Below, piece by piece: positions 11,260 to 23,494 of a stretch of DNA of 64,000 nucleotides. This DNA comes from Endocalyx cinctus (Eukaryota; Ascomycota; Sordariomycetes; Amphisphaeriales; Apiosporaceae): assembly GCA_001600455.1 (NCBI GenBank), contig BCKC01000014.1, positions 248,001-312,000 on the forward strand. The letters run 5' to 3'. How positions within the stretch are numbered: position 1 is the stretch's first letter; each line of letters begins with the position of its first letter. Made by a program: the position numbers and the translations under genes. Below the pieces are notes generated by a model, which was given only the letters and a program-made list of their open reading frames with translations, was not told the origin of the DNA and did no database searches.

Positions 11260-13168
11260 ATGCTCCGACGAGTGGTAACTAAAGCCCCTCGAAGGGTTAA
11301 CCGCTCTATTCTTCGCACTTCTACTACTACACAGACAACAGCAGCCCGGATACCTTTAACAATCGGTGCAAGGTCTCTCTCCTCTACTGCTCCGAATATG
11401 TCCGCATTACCTTCCGTACATCCACCCGTCACGACCGTCTTACCTTCCGACTCCTTTCAACTTCTTCCCGAATCTGACAAGGCCGGTGCCGCCGAGGATG
11501 CCCTCTACGAGCAACAGATCAAAGATGTTCAGGCCTGGTGGGCGACACCTAGGTATGAAGGCATTAAGAGACCCTATTCCGCCGCCGACGTCGTGTCAAA
11601 ACGTGGTTCGCAATTACAAACCTACCCGAGCTCATTGATGGCGAGAAAACTGTTTGATCTAATCAAAGAGAAGGAAGCGAAAGGAGATACCATCCATACA
11701 AGTTCGTTCCCACCCTCAACTACAAATCCCAATCTAAAATCCCGGCTGGACTGATCATTGATATATTCGCGAAATAGTGGGAGCTATCGACCCCGTCCAG
11801 ATGACCCAGCAGGCACCTCACCAAGAAGTCCTCTACATATCCGGATGGGCCTGCTCATCCGTGCTCACCACGACGAACGAAGTATCTCCCGATTTCGGGG
11901 ACTACCCTTATAACACGGTGCCGAACCAGGTTCAGCGATTGGCCAAGGCGCAATCTATGCACGATCGGAAACAGTGGGATTTGCGACGCAAGATGACTTC
12001 TCAGGAGCGGGCCGCAACTCCCTACGTCGACTACTTCCGCCCTATCGTGGCCGATGGTGATACGGGTCATGGCGGTCTTAGCGCCGTCCTTAAGTTGGCC
12101 AAGCTCTTCGCCGAAAACGGCGCCGCGGCTGTACACTTCGAAGATCAGCTGCACGGTGGTAAGAAGTGCGGACATCTTGCTGGAAAAGTGCTCGTTCCCA
12201 TGAGCGAGCACATCAATCGGTTAGTGGCCGCTCGGTTCCAGTGGGACGTCATGGGCACCGAGAATCTGGTCATAGCCCGGACTGATTCCGAGAGCGGCAA
12301 ACTACTGTCGAGCGCTATCGACGTGCGGGACCACGAATTTATCCTCGGTGTTTCCGAGGAAGGAATCGCCCCCCTGGCCGAGACGTTGCAAGAGATGGAG
12401 TTGAAAGGCGCCACGGGTCCGGAAATTGACCAATTCGAAGCCGCCTGGGTCAAGAAGACGCGCCTCGTGACATTCGACGAAGCCGCCGTCGAGCAGATGA
12501 GGACCCAAAACGTATCCCAAGACAAGATCGACTCCTACCTCGCTACCGTCTCAGCCGATGGGTCGATGGGACTCTTCAAGCGACGAGAGCTAGCTGACGG
12601 CTTAGCCGACAAGCCCATCTATTTCAACTGGGATATTCCGCGCACGCGCGAGGGCTTCTACCACTACCGCGCGGGCATGAAAGCCGCGACGAAGCGCGCC
12701 ATCGTCTTCGGCCCTTACGCGGACTTGTTGTGGGTTGAGACGGGCGACCCGAAAGTCGAGGTCGCCTCGAACCTGGCTCGCGCCGTGCGGAAAGTCTATC
12801 CCGGAAAGGGATTGGTATACAACCTTTCTCCATCCTTCAACTGGATGGCCCACGGGTTCACCAACGAGACCCTCAAATCATTCATCTGGGACCTGGCTAA
12901 GGAAGGATTCGTCCTGCAACTGATCTCCCTAGCGGGTTTGCACAGCACCGCCACCATCACGAACGAACTCGCTAAAGGGTTCAAGGAGGACGGCATGCTC
13001 GCTTATGTAAACCTAGTTCAGAGACGAGAAAAGGAATTGGGATGCGACGTTTTGACACATCAAAAGTGGAGCGGCGCCAGCTATATCGACGGCATTCTGG
13101 GTGCCATACAGAGCGGGAGCAGTGGGAGCAAGAGTATGGGTGATGGTAATACAGAGGGTCAATTTTAA
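11260..13168 (+). CDS. mclA: methylisocitrate lyase, mitochondrial
   Basis: Exons 11260-11701 and 11778-13168 (intron GTTCGT...AAATAG, split Met codon) give 610 residues. The N-terminus ([20 protein letters not shown]...) is a strongly basic mitochondrial presequence, unlike glyoxylate-cycle isocitrate lyase, which is peroxisomal or cytosolic. The ICL/PEPM fold is complete: [25 protein letters not shown] and the catalytic loop KKCGHL with Cys278. The enzyme splits 2-methylisocitrate into pyruvate and succinate in the propionyl-CoA methylcitrate cycle. Its divergent neighbour is the mcsA-like synthase, which supports this over isocitrate lyase. The Ser/Gly-rich C-terminal tail carries no obvious peroxisomal signal. 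The cycle's dehydratase gene is not in the window. Confidence 0.85.
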
Positions 13169-13658
13169 GTAATATTTCAATTTTACTTTACTTTTTTCCT
13201 TTCATTCAAAAGAAACGTCGATTGATACCTCTTGAATTTTGCAACTCTCATTATCTTGATCTTGGGTTGGTTCACTCGGTGTTAGGGAAACATTTTACGG
13301 TAGCATTCCGCTAGTAGAGGATAGCGCGCATCTTAAAGGAACTTGTACTTATTGAATGAAGATAGATGTATTCGAACGTTTTTTTATTTCTTTTTTGTCA
13401 TTATTTTTTTTTTTTATCTTATTATGCTCCTAAGACTTCATGACTGGCCAAATTTTTGGGTTAGACTTACACTATTCTAAGAAAGCGGCGTCTCCTTAAA
13501 TCGGATAGTCAGACTCATTCCACACGATCCCATCACACGAAGACGCTCTGATTATACAAAAATACGAATCTCGGAAGGATTTCAACGCCGATAGGACGAG
13601 GGAATGTAGTACGGCTATACGACGTGTCTAGCTGCGCCTGTATACGATCTTACACCAA
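13169..13658. other. convergent 3' spacer
   Basis: This 490-nt AT-rich spacer lies between the 3' ends of the lyase and SDR genes. It contains T-runs and no reading frame of note. Confidence 0.5.
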
Positions 13659-14698
13659 TTATAACTCGTTCTTGAGAGCGTTGTTAGTTGGCGCTGGTAG
13701 TACCGGACCTTCGGGTGTGACGTAGGCCTTGGTCATGCCACCGTCGACCACCATGTCATGTCCATTGACGAAACTTGCGTCATCCGAGGCCAGGAAGAGG
13801 ACGGCTTGGGCCTGCTCGACGGCCTCGCCGAATCGACCCGACGGGAAGTGGATCTCGCGCCTCATACGCTTGGGGACGTCGTCACCGAGCCAATCTTGCA
13901 GCAACGGCGTGTTCAAGGGCGCCGGACAGAGACTGTTGAATCGGAAACCCTCGCGCGCGTGCACCATGGCGAGTTCTCGGGTGAGGGCTAAGACGGCGCC
14001 CTTGGATGCGGTATAGGCGAGCTGAGGTGTGGCGGAACCGACGATGGCGACGACCGAGGCCGTGTTGATCACGCTGGCTTTCGTCTTCTTGCATCGACGG
14101 AAGGCTAGGACGGCATGCTTGCAGCCGAACCAGACACCCTTGACGTTGATGGACATGGTCAAGTCCCAGATCGCCTCGGGGGTGCCGACGGCGTCGTCGT
14201 CTTTCGCGTGCATGATTCCAGCGTTGTTGAAGATCACGTCAAGACCGCCCCACGAATCAAGCGATTCGATCATGGCTTTGACTTGATCTTCTTTGGATAC
14301 ATCACACACCTAATTCATTGGGTTCGGACATCCGTCGCGCATTAGCTTTGTGTTACTTTACTTGGTATGCGTTGGACGGAGGACGAGGCCGGATTTTCGA
14401 AAACTCACAGTCGTTTCTACTTTTGCGCCAGGAACCAGTTGGAGAACCTTGGCCTTCGCCTTCTCGAGAGCAGGCCCCGAGATATCAGCCATCAGGACAT
14501 TGGCGCCCTCTTTCGCGAAGAGAATCGAGGTTTCGAGACCGATACCACTGCCAAAGCCAAATTAGTATCCAACATCGAAGGTGTATAAGTCTTTGAGAAA
14601 GAGCATTATGGAGGAAATCGAGAACTGTGAAATGAAGGGAGGACAGCTTACCCGCCACCACCGGTAACGATAGCATTCTTTCCAGCAAGACGACCCAT
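13659..14698 (-). CDS. short-chain dehydrogenase/reductase (SDR)
   Basis: Exons 14652-14698, 14409-14547 and 13659-14309 yield 278 residues, the usual classical SDR length. The dinucleotide-binding TGGGGGIG is at the N-terminus (split by intron 1). NNAG is at about residues 90-93, the catalytic Ser near 146 and the YTASK motif has Tyr161 and Lys165. The C-terminal GHDMVVDGGMTKAY is the usual end of the core fold. It probably uses NAD(P)H to interconvert an alcohol and a ketone; the substrate is unknown. It is convergent with methylisocitrate lyase. A role in propionate metabolism cannot be concluded from position alone. Confidence 0.88.
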
Positions 14699-14815
14699 GG
14701 TGTTTTATGCGGAAGAGCTGTATTAGTTAAATTTTATTGTAGCAAGTTTGAAGATATACAATAGCTGTCTTCTTAGAAATTTGTAGGTATAGGTAAATAG
14801 AGAATGCAATAGGTA

Positions 14816-14866
14816 AAGAAGAAGGAGAAGAAAAAGAAGAAGGAGAAGAAAAAGAAGAAGAGAGAG
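14816..14866. repeat. GA-rich tandem repeat
   Basis: A purine-only tract with a roughly 21-nt unit (gaagaaggagaagaaaaagaa) present about twice, in the 5' flank of the SDR gene. Confidence 0.8.
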
Positions 14867-17281
14867 GTCTGACTGTCAAGTTAGTAGTGAAAGTTAGTAG
14901 AGAAGAAGCAAAGTCGATCTAAGTCAAAATTTACTAAGTATCAATAATCAAGTGAGGGAAATTATCTAGCGGATCGACCAAGATAAGGGTCAAGAGTAGG
15001 TAAACCAAGGGAGAAAGAGGGATAACCCACCTAACCCACCTAACAACCGAAAAGATTACCTGCTATATTATGATGCTTGGTACAGGTTCAAGATGTTAAG
15101 ACCGGGTGTTCCCAGATAGTGACCTACCTTTGACGAACCACTCGAGGTGGAATTCGTTAATTACCATGGAGGGGTATTGTTTCCGACAACGGCGACAGGG
15201 CGAGTGACGCCAGTAGGCCAGGGCCGCCTTTAGATAAAACTATTTTGAACCCTCGATAAACGCATCAGGTGGTTAATGAGATACCGATACTAAGCCGGAC
15301 TAGATAGTCTTGTATCCATGGATATCTACCTAGGGCTGCTAGATATGTATTGAAATACCGAATCTTTCAACCATCCAGCCCCCATCTAGCCATCCTGTTC
15401 GCATGACAACGGCCGAAGAGCCGCAATGTTGAATGTTTTCGTCGTAAGGCGAAAAGGCGGAAGCAAGTAATACTGCAGGACTGTAAGATTTCCGGTTCAT
15501 GACTACGTGTTTTGCATTTTGCGGTATAATCAAACTGTGAAGTCCACCAACGAGGTTGAAATGACCCGCTTGATTATTGGAATAAGAAGTTGTCTGAGGT
15601 GAGCGAACTGGTCTGGAAGAATCCTATACTGTTCAAACAGCTTCTCTTCTCCGGCTTTTCTTTCCACTCTTTTTTCAAATACATTTTTGATCGCGCAGAA
15701 CTTCTTGAGATGCTTGTTCATATCAGAAAACGAAGGATAATTACGATTTTGGGGAGTATTATATGTTTGAGACTCCTCTTTAACCTGTCTCCTCCGTAAG
15801 CTGATGTCGATTTGTTCTATAAGAACTGGCAAGAACTGTTATCGCTCAGTTTGCCAAGTAGTTATCTCTTTCATCTCCAAAGAAGCGGTAAACGCTATAC
15901 CGTTCTCTCATGCACTTGACGGCAAACTTGTACGCGAGTAACTTGAACGATGGTGTTAATTTCCTGCGGTGTCCTTCGGCATTCTTACACAAACTTGAGT
16001 GTTGTTCGGGTGGCACGGATCCAATCAAGGAGCAAACATGTTTAAATTGACCAGTCCTGATTGACGTGCTATCATCATTGGAGGTTGACGAGTCATAGGA
16101 AACGGGTCTTCACCGGTCTTCATGTAAGATGGGCGATATCCGCGTGTCTACGCGAGAGACCCGAGCATAGCCTAGCGTGTCAACCTTTTTTTTTTTTTTT
16201 TTTGTCCTGCAATTAGTATGATTATGACGACAGCTTGGATGAAATCAGCAGAACTATTCTAATTCTTTTCTTCGGAATGTTAGTCACTCGTGCAAAAATT
16301 CAGCCTTAAGGCGGTATGCATCTGTTATAAGCATGCAGGCAATATGCAAAAGAATCTGCATGGAAAACCATCTTGAGATGGTCACGAGGAGGGTGACTTT
16401 GGAGGTTAGGTATCCTTCGATGACCATTGGATCATATTACCGTACCTTATATATGCATAAGTACCTAGTATAAATACATATATATGACATAATTAGTACT
16501 TATCTAAGTACTTGGAGTCTGCTGTGTACAGTAGGTCAGTACCTAAGCTGCCTGGCTAAGGTATAGAATATATTCATTACAGATATGTATTTAACGGTAT
16601 CTATACGCACCTACATACGTAAGTACTCATCCCACCAGCCCACCTACCCACCTATCCACTTTTTTTATATCGAGTCTCTCACCTCTCGTGCATATTCATG
16701 ACGCCTTATCGACCCAAGCATCATCAATGGTCTCGTCGCATTGCATTAGAAAGACAATACCCTAGTCGAAGTAGTATTCTGAACGAATCGATTCTGGTAA
16801 GTACCCATGTATTTGGGTAAAAGTTATACTTACTTGTATTGTACAACCAAAGAATCACTAGACTACTTATTTAGTCTCTTAGTCTTAGTATAAATACTAA
16901 AAGATTCGCACGTCTCGTCTTGTTATAGCATCCTCTTCATCCTTCGTCATTATCGTCATTATACTCCGCTATTCAACCGCTGAGGCTTTTCCTATTAAGG
17001 TACAAATAACCATTATTAAAAAGTATCCATATTCCCTCTTATCTACATATACACTAAAAGACCCCAGTGTTCCAGCTTGTTTCAATACCCTTACCTATCT
17101 ATTTCTAGTATCCGTATCTCTACGCGTAGCTGCTAGTACTAGTTTAGTATCTGTCCAGCTTGAGCGAGCTACCCACGTCCTAGCTACCCAGCTCCGAGTA
17201 CTTAAGTTAAATACCTATAGTAACCGAGATAGCCCCCGATATCTATTTCCCACTACTATTATCCATATCACATCCCTACCA

Positions 17282-17316
17282 TTCCTTTTTTTTTTTTCTT
17301 TCTTTCTTTTTTTGGT
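17282..17316 (+). promoter_or_regulatory. pyrimidine tract before the GS-like start
   Basis: A T/C-only tract ends about 35 nt upstream of the ATG at 17351. Such CT-rich stretches often lie near transcription starts of well-expressed filamentous fungal genes. The function is inferred. Confidence 0.35.
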
Positions 17317-17350
17317 CCTTGTTACCCCTCCAGGTCTTTATTTTTCCAAC

Positions 17351-18872
17351 ATGTCCCAACCAGACTCCGTTACCATAGAAAACCTGCCCGAGATTCTCAA
17401 AGATGACGACAAGGTCAAACTTGCCGGCGTCGACGTTGATGGTGTCTTGCGCGGCAAGATTGTCTCCAAAAAGAAGTTTCTCTCCGTCGCCAAAGAAGGT
17501 TTTGGCTTCTGCAGTGTCATATTCGGTTGGGACATGCACGACCTACTCTACATACAGGAACTCAAGATTAGCAACAAGGAGAACGGATACCATGACTTAA
17601 TAGCCGTTCCCGATCTCAAGACCTTCCGTCGCATTCCCTGGGAGGACAACGTCCCTTTCTTTCTGGTCAACTTCTTTGACCCGGACACTATGGAGCCTAT
17701 ATGCGCCTGCTCGCGAGGCTTGCTGAAGACTACGGTAGACAAGCTTCAGAAGAAAGGTTGCAATGCTATGGCCGGAGGTACGTGAATTATTGGTTTTTCT
17801 GCGTGTGCCTTGGGAACTCGGCGAAATTGCCATTCCTTAACTAACATCCCTTCGCAAAGCCGAACTCGAGTTTTTCCAATTCAAAGCGCCCTCCGACTCG
17901 AGCTCCTCCGCTGCCGCCTTTATGCGCGACAATGCCCCCCAGAGTATCCCGTCCTTAACCGAAGGCATGTTCGGATACAGCATCACGCGACCAACTATGA
18001 ACAAGGAATACTACTACGATGTTTTCAACACCTGCAAGAAATTCAAGTGTGATGTCGAGGGCTGGCATACCGAGAGCGGTCCCGGTGTCTACGAAGCCGC
18101 CCTCGAGTTTGGCCAGATATCGGAAATGGCCGACAGATCCTCCTTGTTCAAGTATACCGTGCGCTCTGTTGCTCAGAAATACGGTATAACCCCGTGCTTC
18201 ATGGCGAAGCCGAAACAAGGTCTGCCCGGGAACAGCGGACACACCCACGTCTCGGTTGTCGACGAGAATGGAAAGAACATGTTCTTCCGGGAGACGAAGG
18301 ATGAGAATCCTCCGTACCCCGACGTAGCCCACTTGAGCGATCTCGGTCGCCACTTCCTCGCGGGTTTGCTAGAGGGTCTACCGGACGTCATGCCCATGCT
18401 GGCGCCGACGATCAATAGCTACAAGCGACTCGTAGAGAACTTTTGGGCCCCCGTGACTGTCTCGTGGGGTTTCGAGCACCGCGCCGCTTCTATCCGTCTC
18501 ATTTCTCCGCCGACGTCTAAACCCGGAGCGACACGTTTTGAAGTACGTGTCCCCGGCGCCGACGCGAACCCCTACTACGTCATGGCCGCCATTCTAGCCC
18601 TCGGCTGGCGCGGTGTCGAGAAGAAGTTGGAGATTCCCGTCCCGCCCCTCGGAAAGGGACAGGACGTGGGTGGCGAAGGCGACCAGGGCGTGCGATTGGC
18701 CAAATCACTTAAAGAAGCCACCGATCGTTTTATGAGCAAAGACAGCATCGCCCGGGAGGTGTTCGGCGATGACTTTGTCGACCATTTTGGAGGATCGCGA
18801 CGGCACGAGATCCGCGTCTGGGACGAAGCCGTAACGGACTGGGAAATGAAGCGATATATGGAAACCGTCTAG
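17351..18872 (+). CDS. type-I glutamine synthetase-like protein
   Basis: Exons 17351-17777 and 17860-18872 (GTACGT donor, CTAAC branch, CAAAG acceptor) give 479 residues. The N-terminal beta-grasp is followed by the GSI catalytic domain: HTESGPGVYEAAL (metal-binding Glu cluster), KPKQGLPGNSGHTHVSV (ATP/metal His), FWAPVTVSWGFEHRAASIR and RFEVRVPGADANPY. This is the bacterial-type GSI family, not the eukaryotic GSII used for bulk ammonium assimilation. It lacks the N-terminal amidohydrolase domain of FluG-type fusions (about 860 residues). Relatives ligate glutamate to ammonia or to amines, so it may be a gamma-glutamyl-amine ligase. It is convergent with a Dal5-type permease, a possible nitrogen-salvage pairing (inference). 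Confidence 0.87.
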
Positions 18873-19235
18873 ATCTGAGGTTGAATGCGATAGATCAAGT
18901 TCAAAGAAGGAATAAATTATTAGAGAAAACGATTAGAATTGGAAATCAATGGCCCAAGACGATACACGTATATATATTAATGATATCCTACGTAGCAATA
19001 CATGAGCATCTCTTTTCTTTCTTTCACTGATATAATTTCATCTCAACTCCATGGTTACAACAATTTTAAGAATAATTTCAACTCTCGACGATAATTCTGA
19101 GATAGCCTAATCTATACACTTATGTAGTATCTACATAAAGAAATTCTATGAAAAGAGATCTCAGATGACGCCTATGAGCTGTAGCATAGTGACAAATCAA
19201 GCTGTCTTCCGAACGGCCTACGGAAACATATACAT
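18873..19235. other. convergent 3' spacer
   Basis: 363 nt of AT-rich sequence between the 3' ends of the GS-like and permease genes. No gene was recognised. Confidence 0.5.
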
Positions 19236-21037
19236 TCACAAAGAATATCTAAAACCCAAATTATCGATCTCGGTCTGATCATGCATGCCGGCATCCACGG
19301 CCGCTTTCTCGTCCGTAGCACCCAGGGCATCCCGCGCTTTGTTAGAGCGCCACATGTAAATGTACAGCACGATAATAGAGACGAGCTTAACGGTGTAACC
19401 GACCAACATGGCGATATAAGCGCTGTGGTAATAAGGCGCCTCGCTATCCCTAAAAGTCTGGGGACCGATGATGTTCCCCACGCAATATCCCGTGAAAAGA
19501 ATGGCCGAGGTCAGCTGCTTCTTGGTCGAGCCGGCGATGTTCGACGACACCATGGTGAGGGACATGCTGAAGCCCAGCCCCTGAAAATAGCAGAGCCACA
19601 GGGCGACCAGCCGTCCCCACTTGTTATCGTCGGGCAGACGAACGAGCAGGGCCGACCCCACGATGCACACCGTGTTCGCGAAGATCATGGTCGGGCAGCG
19701 GCTTCCCTTCGGCCACTTCGTGCATACCCAGCCGCCGAAGATGAGCGCGAGGAACTGAACCGCCCCGCCCGGGATTTGCAGGTACTGCGTCCCTAGCGTG
19801 TCGAACCCGAAGCTCTTCACGATTATGCTGGCGAAGCTAGTGAGGGCTGAATTAGGTACTTGCGCCCCCGTCGCCATGATGAAGAGGATCCACGTCTTGG
19901 GGTCTTTGACGCATTGAATGGCTTGGTATTTCTTGAAATGCTGGTTTTTTACACCCACCCTGTTTCGAGAGACCTAAACGGAGGGAAATAACGTATGGAT
20001 TAATCAGTAAATCCTTAGTCAAATGGTGTGAACCAGCTAAGAACCCTACGTACCCGATCAATAGCTATAGAGCGCTCTTTATCCGACAAGAACTTAGCCG
20101 TGTGAGGCGAATCCGGCAAGAATAATAAACTGACAACACCCTGGGCCAAGCTGATAGCGCCGAAGATAAGAAACACGTACATCCACCTAGGTAGGCCCGT
20201 GGTGATGTGGCCAACGGCGTAGCCGATGAGACCCCCGAACATGGTCGCCAGGCCGTTGGTGCAGTAGTACGCCTCGAGACGGAGGGGCTGCTCCGCTGAC
20301 GTGTACCAGATGGACATGATAAGCACAAACCCGGGGTTGATGCTACTTTCGAACAGGCCGAGGAGGAAGCGGTTCGTCGCGATGCCGGCGAAGGAGGTGC
20401 ATGCTGGGGTCTGTACTCATTAGTTAGTGATCCGTTGATCTCAGTTTTTCTTTCTCCGGTAGTAATCCGGATAAATATTTCAGACGAAATAATTTACGAA
20501 AGAACTGAAAATACTCACGGTCAAGACGATAATTCCCCAAATGATGGTAGTGACGGACATGAACTTCCCTACCGGAAACCGTTGAATCAGGTAACCAGCG
20601 GGAAACTGTGCAGCCAGATAGCCGAAGTAGAAGATGGAGCCTGTAATTTTTTAAATAAAACAACATTTGCAAGTTAGCTAAACTTTCTAGAAAGAAGTTC
20701 TCAACATGAACTAGAAATCCAAAACAAACTTACCGAGCCATGCATAATCCTGACCCTTTAAATTAGTCCCGTCTTCCAAACCGTACGTGTTGGCAAAGTT
20801 GATTGAGTTCTTATCTAGGTATTGCAGGAAATACGTGACGAAGAGAATGGGCATAACACGGTAGTCGATTTTTCGGATGGTTTTCTTAGTCTCTTCTGGC
20901 GTGGCCTCAAGGTCATCCGCTCCCTTGAATAGCTGGTAGTTCTCGTCCAGATCTCGACCGGTCGTTACCGAATTGGTGCCGGAAGGAATCTCCGCTTCTA
21001 TCTCCTTCGATTGCGCGAAGGAGTCGTTGGTACCCAT
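19236..21037 (-). CDS. MFS transporter, allantoate permease (Dal5/TNA1-like) family
   Basis: Exons 20734-21037, 20519-20640, 20054-20410 and 19236-19973 add to 506 residues with about 12 hydrophobic segments. After a hydrophilic cytosolic N-terminus come the family markers KIDYRVMPILFVTYFLQYLDK, GSIFYFGYLAAQFPAGYL, FLLGLFESSINPGFVLI and FLPDSPHTAKFL, typical of the anion:cation symporter branch of MFS. Relatives move allantoate, nicotinate, pantothenate or other carboxylates with protons across the plasma membrane. The start at 21037 was chosen because the upstream extension begins with GTG. The tail faces the GS-like gene, which would fit uptake plus metabolism of a nitrogenous carboxylate (inference). 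Confidence 0.87.
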
Positions 21038-21462
21038 TTTTTCTTTTTCTTTTATTCGGGTCACGTAAAGTGAAACTATATACAGTCTATTCTTTGCGTT
21101 CCCCTTTCTCTACAGCACATATGGGTGCGCTGGAAGCGATAACAAAATTGAAGCGACGAGCTCGGATAAGAAGAAGAGAAAGAGGAGAGATAGCCCGAGG
21201 TAAGAACGGAAGCGCTCGCTTTTGAGACCTCGAGGGAGCGGAGCAAGAAAAAAAAAAAGGACCGCCACATCCACAATACGATGATGCCATTGCTACTACA
21301 GGGTTACCTGTACGCTTGGCGGGGAAACTAAGATGTTATTGTTACATAACTTGCTCCCCGCAGTGATGAAATATAGCAAGGCTAGTCCAAGTAAATCAAT
21401 GATATTGACTACTTTATAAGCCGCGTGTAGTTGCAGCGAGACACGCAGACACGGTGCCCAGC

Positions 21463-21477
21463 GGGGGGGGGGGGGGG
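21463..21477. repeat. poly-G run
   Basis: Fifteen consecutive G residues. Such runs are prone to sequencing error and can form G-rich structures. Confidence 0.9.
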
Positions 21478-22235
21478 AAGAAACGGGTGTCGAGGTCGGT
21501 AGAATACTGATTTTGTCGCGTTACTCGTGAGAATGTGCACCATTTTGTCAGGGGTAGAGTCCCGAATGTGGTATGGGTGGTCACGACGACCAAGGATCAT
21601 GACCAACGAGAGTAATGTTTAGAGATGGCATCATTGAAAGGGACGTTGAGGTGATCAGCGAGAACCCCCTAATATCATATTTTATTGTGGGGTAGAGGAG
21701 AAGACCCCCCGTACCTGCTTACCTAATTACTTAAGTTACACTCAAATAAGCATCTACACGATAAATCTCTTATCGCTGGTCTACAGCAGTAAATCTCGTG
21801 ATTGCAAGCAAGTACGGAGTATTGACCTCGCAGCCTTGAAGGAGATTTAACCTAGGTAAATACCTAAGCAGCTAAGCTACTTGTAGTGTAGATGAAATTG
21901 CTCAGCAAATTCTAAGGTACCTTGAGAAGAGCAGTTCACAACGAAAAGTTTCTGAGATAGCCCTAGAACAAGAGCAGAGGCGGACATGGTTAACTTCGTA
22001 ATTTTTTATTAATATTATCCATTTAGAGAAAGATGTCGAGTCAGGCTATGCAATTAAAGTAGAGATAATATAAGCGTTGAAATTGGTGTATCAAGTCGAT
22101 ACATGTCTTGTCTACAGAGCTATATATGGAAGCATTCAAGATGATAAAGATAAATACTTACAAAGCATAGCATAGCATTAACCGACGTCTTGGTAATCCA
22201 AAACTACAAGTTAGGTTTAAAAAAAAAAAAAAAAA

Positions 22236-22260
22236 AACCTCTCGGTAATTACGAGAGGTT
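22236..22260. repeat. perfect 9-bp inverted repeat (hairpin)
   Basis: AACCTCTCG and CGAGAGGTT flank a 7-nt loop (GTAATTA), directly after an A tract. It is far from any gene 3' end. Role unknown. Confidence 0.7.
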
Positions 22261-22590
22261 ATTGAAAACCGGCTTTGTCTCCTGTACGATAATCACGGCC
22301 GTTTATCTTCACGGGTTTAGGGATTATGGGCTTCACCTACCGCAGTCATACGTAACTCCGTCAAGTTAGTTGTCTAGCAGTGCTGACATGATCATATTTC
22401 GCCGATGCAAGGCCGATGTCCCATGCCCGCTCAGCCCCTTTAAGGCTTGGGAGGTGGTGTGATTACGATGTTGAAAGGTATCTAATGGTTACACATAGAT
22501 CGATTCATATAAAACTAAGCTTTTGAGGTTTGATATCAGCATCCATCGTACCAAATCGGTAAATTTTGCTCATCGGGAGCGTAATCGATA

Positions 22591-22618
22591 NAAAAAAAAA
22601 AAAAAAAAAAAAAAAAAA
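22591..22618. other. ambiguous base followed by poly-A
   Basis: An N at 22591 begins an A run of about 27. The true length of the run is uncertain. Confidence 0.9.
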
Positions 22619-23162
22619 GGTCAGATCATTGATATTACGTGTTCTCAGCAACCGTACATGACGTCTGAGTGAGCTGGGTATAACGCAAGGTAGTCATCAT
22701 ATAGAAGAAGAGGCTTTACATAGTGAAATATGGCTATAGAGAAAAGTAGAAAGCACTTACTTGATTAATCACAAGAATAGAGCATGTGAACGTCATGGCG
22801 AACTAATAGCCTACCAGTTCATGACCTTAATTCAAATTCAACGTCTGCTATGAAGTTGTGAGGGTAGTAATGAGCGAGTTATTTCGGTATTGTTTCCGTT
22901 TTGAAGAAGTATTGCCGGCGAACTTGCGTAAAAATATCTTTTTTTTTGGCTCGCTTCATTCTTCTTTATCATTACGTTACGTAGGTTTGGGATGACAAAG
23001 ATGGGTTGCTAATTGAATGTTTAAATAGATTCTCGAGCGACGCGTTTGTGACACAGAAAACAATAGAGAATACTGCGTGTGTGGCTGTCAAAAGAGCATT
23101 TCATTTCTTTCTTAAGAGTCGGGCTCGGAGTTGGGGGTGATATGTATGGCGTCGGGAAACAT

Positions 23163-23194
<32 letters not shown>

Positions 23195-23462
23195 ACAGAA
23201 ATACGAAGGTATATGGTTATAATTCGGAGATGAGAGACATTTGATGCCACATTTGTAATCGGGATGATCGGAAATCTTGTAGAAATCAGGTGTATATGTC
23301 ACTATTGGAGTTATCGAAGTCAGGGTTGTTGCGCAGTTGTCAAGAACATGAATTGGAGAGGGAAAAGGAAAAAAGAAGAAGATGATGAAAAAAAAAAATG
23401 TAGATAAGAGAGAGAATACTAGCGTGATCGCTTAATAAAATAATTGATAGAAACTACTTAAT

Positions 23463-23494
23463 ACATAACTACATAACTACATAACTACATAAAC
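23463..23494. repeat. (ACATAACT)n microsatellite
   Basis: Three perfect 8-nt units followed by a degenerate fourth. Confidence 0.85.

Larger units (their letters stand above)
14699..17350. other. long AT-rich spacer
   Basis: About 2.65 kb between the divergent SDR and glutamine-synthetase-like genes. Apart from the GA repeat, a T tract at about 16187-16203 and TACCTA/TAGGTA-rich patches (16470-16660), no gene or RNA was recognised. Small frames at 15.3-16.0 kb look random. Confidence 0.5.

Noticed and set aside
21463..21477. Poly-G run as a G-quadruplex regulator
   Set aside because: A single homopolymer without spaced G-tracts near a promoter; its length may be a sequencing artefact.
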